This document shows positions 61,830-64,000 of a stretch of DNA of 64,000 nt, piece after piece; the first letter of the stretch is position 1, and each line of letters begins with the position of its first letter. Source of the DNA: Methanoregula sp. (GTDB lineage: Archaea; Halobacteriota; Methanomicrobia; Methanomicrobiales; Methanospirillaceae). The position numbers and the translations under genes are program-made. The DNA lies in contig JAJRCF010000006.1 of NCBI GenBank assembly GCA_028679075.1, positions 1 through 64,000 of the forward strand, read 5' to 3'. The notes beneath the pieces are model-generated. The model did not search any database. It worked only from the letters and a program-made list of their open reading frames with translations, and was not told the DNA's origin.

Positions 61830-63644
61830 TTACATCTCCACACGCGTCACGACGCCATGGATCTTATCGGCTGGCAGCTTGTAGAACTGGACAAGGGAGG
61901 GGGAGAGGCGCTTGATCGCACCGAATATACGCCAGATCACATGGGTTGTCACGATATCTTCCATGCCATAGAAGATTGTTAATTCATCAATCTCTGCATC
62001 TTTTAAGATATGCCCGATATCCACGAACTCCATGTAACCGGCATATATCTCGAAGATTGAAAAGCCCCGGGTAACCTCGCGGGTGACCCCCCAGGTTATC
62101 CCAAACGGGTCTTCGGTCCGGTTAATCGAGACGATGATATTGTCATCATAGATGATCCTGTTATTGAACATGATCCGGGGGATATACTGCGGAAGGTTCC
62201 GGAAGTCCCGGGCAAAGAACAACGCAGTGCCGGAGATCCTGTTCGCCGAATGGTACGCCTCGTTGAATTTTCCCAGGAACTCCTCGAGGGGAACCGGACT
62301 TAACGCAGCAACGAGTTTCTTCTGGCCGTTGACATAGATGAGGATGATGCTGAACGGGATGAATGCGATCACCAGCGACCAGTAGCCCCCGTAGGGGATC
62401 TTGTCCAGGTTCGCGATCAGGAATACCGTGGTCACTCCGAGAATAATGACGGCTGCCAGGGATTTAATGAACTGCCCGCGGAGGATGAGGATCCACGTAA
62501 CAAAGACCGCAGTGATTACCATGGTACCGCATACTGCGAGACCATAGGCATGGGTGAGGTTGCCGGAAGATCTGAAGACCAGAATAATGAAGAGAACCGC
62601 ACACAGCAATGCCCAGTTCATGATATCGATATAAATCTGGGAACGGAGCTGGGGGGAGGTGTATTCAATGCGCAATAATGGCAAAATCCGCGTGGTAATT
62701 CCCTGGTACACAATAGAGAATATTCCGGAAATCATTGCCTGCGATGCGATGATCGTTGCTGCGATGCTCATCAGCAGGAAGGGAATGTACAGGATTCCGA
62801 ACTGCGAAAAGATCATCTCAAACAGGATATTGTGTGCACCCGGGTGCGTCATGAGGAATGCCCCCTGGCCGAGATAGTTGATCGCCAATGCAACAAAGAC
62901 AATATACCATGCCTTGATGATCGGCTCCCTTCCCATGTGCCCCATATCCGCGTACAGTGCTTCAGCGCCGGTTGCGACAAGGATGACCGATGACAGGATT
63001 AACAATCCTTCAATCCCGTGAGAGGTCAGGTAGTGGATCCCGTACAGGGGATTTACCGCAAGCAGGACCTGCGGTGCAGACCAGATGGCAACAAGACCCG
63101 CACCCGCGAGTGCAGCAAACCAGAGGACCATGACCGGCCCGAAGGTCCACGCCACCTTTTCGCTCCCCCGGGCCTGGATGGCGAAGAGACCGATCGCGAT
63201 GATCCCTGCGATGATCATCAGGGTCACCTGGGATGTATTTTCAAAACCCGGGATGAGGACAATCCCCTCCACAGCCGAGAGCATGCTGATAGCAGGGGTG
63301 ATGACAGCATCGCCAATGAAAAGTGCTATGCCGACAATTGCGAGGATGGAGACAAATGCGATCTGGTTACCGGATTTGAGCATCGGGAGCAGGATCTCCT
63401 TGAGCACAATCGTCCCGCCTTCACCTTTCTTGCCGAGATGCATGGCAAGCCAGGTGTACTGGACGGTGACGAGCAGGGTCAGGGTCCAGAGGATCAGGGA
63501 GAGAATTCCCATAATGTTTTCGCGGGTTGGCGGGATGAGAAGAAAAATCGCCGTAAGGGCATAGATGGGACTCGTCCCGATGTCGCCAAATACCAGTCCC
63601 ATAGACTTGACAACACCATCGAGCGAGCCGGAATTGTGTGTCAT
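61830..63644 (-). CDS. kup: KUP family potassium uptake protein
   Basis: A 604-residue K+ uptake permease. The hallmark GLVFGDIGTSPIYALTAIF is at the N-terminus, followed by GKKGEGGTIVLKEIL, GDAVITPAISMLSAVEG, ALYADMGHMGR and about 12 membrane helices. A cytosolic C-terminal domain of about 140 residues contains TALFFARDFRNLPQYI. Length is usual. TATATA lies just upstream on its strand (about 63672). It acts in osmotic and pH balance. Confidence 0.95.
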   Translation of the reverse strand: MTHNSGSLDGVVKSMGLVFGDIGTSPIYALTAIFLLIPPTRENIMGILSLILWTLTLLVTVQYTWLAMHLGKKGEGGTIVLKEILLPMLKSGNQIAFVSILAIVGIALFIGDAVITPAISMLSAVEGIVLIPGFENTSQVTLMIIAGIIAIGLFAIQARGSEKVAWTFGPVMVLWFAALAGAGLVAIWSAPQVLLAVNPLYGIHYLTSHGIEGLLILSSVILVATGAEALYADMGHMGREPIIKAWYIVFVALAINYLGQGAFLMTHPGAHNILFEMIFSQFGILYIPFLLMSIAATIIASQAMISGIFSIVYQGITTRILPLLRIEYTSPQLRSQIYIDIMNWALLCAVLFIILVFRSSGNLTHAYGLAVCGTMVITAVFVTWILILRGQFIKSLAAVIILGVTTVFLIANLDKIPYGGYWSLVIAFIPFSIILIYVNGQKKLVAALSPVPLEEFLGKFNEAYHSANRISGTALFFARDFRNLPQYIPRIMFNNRIIYDDNIIVSINRTEDPFGITWGVTREVTRGFSIFEIYAGYMEFVDIGHILKDAEIDELTIFYGMEDIVTTHVIWRIFGAIKRLSPSLVQFYKLPADKIHGVVTRVEM

Positions 63645-63847
63645 GTCGTAGTAGTGCTATCCCAAGGTCGATATATATGCATTCGCTTTTGTCATACCGG
63701 ATGAGTTCCCGAACAGGGAATCGGTTGCGAGCAGAGACAGGACGGTCACAAATTAAAAAATTTTCAACGCACCCGGATCAATTATTTTCCGGGGGGATCT
63801 CACTGGCAGCCGTGCGACAGCGAAACAGACAACAAAAGAAAATACCC

Positions 63848-64000
63848 TCATGCTGAGTCGTTGATCCTTGAGAGGATGAGGACACCGAGGCTGCCATCCC
63901 AGCAGATTTCCCTGAATACCATGTCCAGCCTGACATTGCTGCGGGCTGGCCGCATGAGAAGGACATCGGAAACCTCAACCTGTGCTCCCAGTGAGGCCTG
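63848..64000 (-). CDS. Partial CDS, C-terminal 50 residues of a protein cut by the window edge
   Basis: An open frame enters from the right edge on the minus strand and ends at a TGA (63848-63850). The visible end reads like real coding sequence (LMRPARSNVRLDMVFREIC, GSLGVLILSRINDSA) with GC-rich third positions. No family can be named from this piece. The 200 bp to kup hold its stop and the kup promoter. Confidence 0.6.
   Translation of the reverse strand, partial: QASLGAQVEVSDVLLMRPARSNVRLDMVFREICWDGSLGVLILSRINDSA

Overview
The window comes from a euryarchaeal methanogen. The closest fit is the Methanomicrobiales (Methanoregula-like), judged from gene content only. Archaeal markers are DnaG-type primase, CDP-archaeol synthase, tetraether lipid synthase, a UPF0058 protein, TATA-box promoters and a tRNA-Trp whose intron encodes a box C/D guide RNA. 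Methanogen markers are methanogenesis marker protein 14, fused Fae-Hps, a 5'-deoxyadenosine deaminase next to a methylthioinosine-phosphorylase-like enzyme, and CbiM. Coding DNA is GC-rich. The clear exception is an AT-rich nuclease-like gene at 3.8-4.3 kb.

Layout. 0-3 kb: primase, UPF0058 and alanine dehydrogenase-like genes. 2.9-4.4 kb: an array of GGTACC-centred repeats, hairpins and the AT-rich PD-(D/E)XK protein. 4.4-12.6 kb: the lipid genes tes and carS (divergent), then pyrE, purD, argF, the mmp14 pair and argG. 12.7-17.6 kb: a lipoprotein and carAB, with carB interrupted by an in-frame TAG. 17.8-19.7 kb: redox genes (ferritin-like, glutaredoxin, ferredoxin-thioredoxin reductase fused to rubredoxin). 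19.9-27.2 kb: a seven-gene operon for a group-4-hydrogenase / complex-I-like membrane complex. 27-36 kb: hydrolase, AmrS and Mut7-C, pyrH, tRNA-Pro, nth, two tandem DUF47-PiT phosphate modules and a hybrid kinase. 36-49 kb: tRNA-Ala, purine salvage, a ComEC-like lipoprotein, an NHL propeller, acyl-CoA synthetase, tRNA-Trp, PhzF, MntP and Fae-Hps. 49-54 kb: a RelE-type toxin-antitoxin pair and an ABC exporter flanked by broken pieces of an hps gene. 54-64 kb: a sensor, lipoproteins, CbiM and a CbiN-like protein, a TMEM175-like channel, Kup, and long intergenic stretches with dispersed repeats.

How the genes work together. carAB, argF and argG supply arginine. carAB, pyrE and pyrH supply pyrimidines. 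Hps-derived pentose phosphate plausibly feeds PRPP to PyrE and the purine pathway (PurD). Tes and CarS act on the archaeal membrane lipid pathway.

The most striking system is the 20-27 kb operon. Its membrane subunits keep their proton-channel signatures. The large subunit has lost all four Ni-coordinating cysteines, and the small subunit has lost all four ligands of the proximal iron-sulfur cluster. It is therefore a hydrogenase-shaped ion-translocating complex with no visible redox centre. Other notable items are the TAG in carB, a family of intergenic palindromes whose cores vary while staying self-complementary, a 132-bp tandem repeat copied from the 3' end of an acyl-CoA synthetase gene, and diverged gene fragments that point to past recombination.
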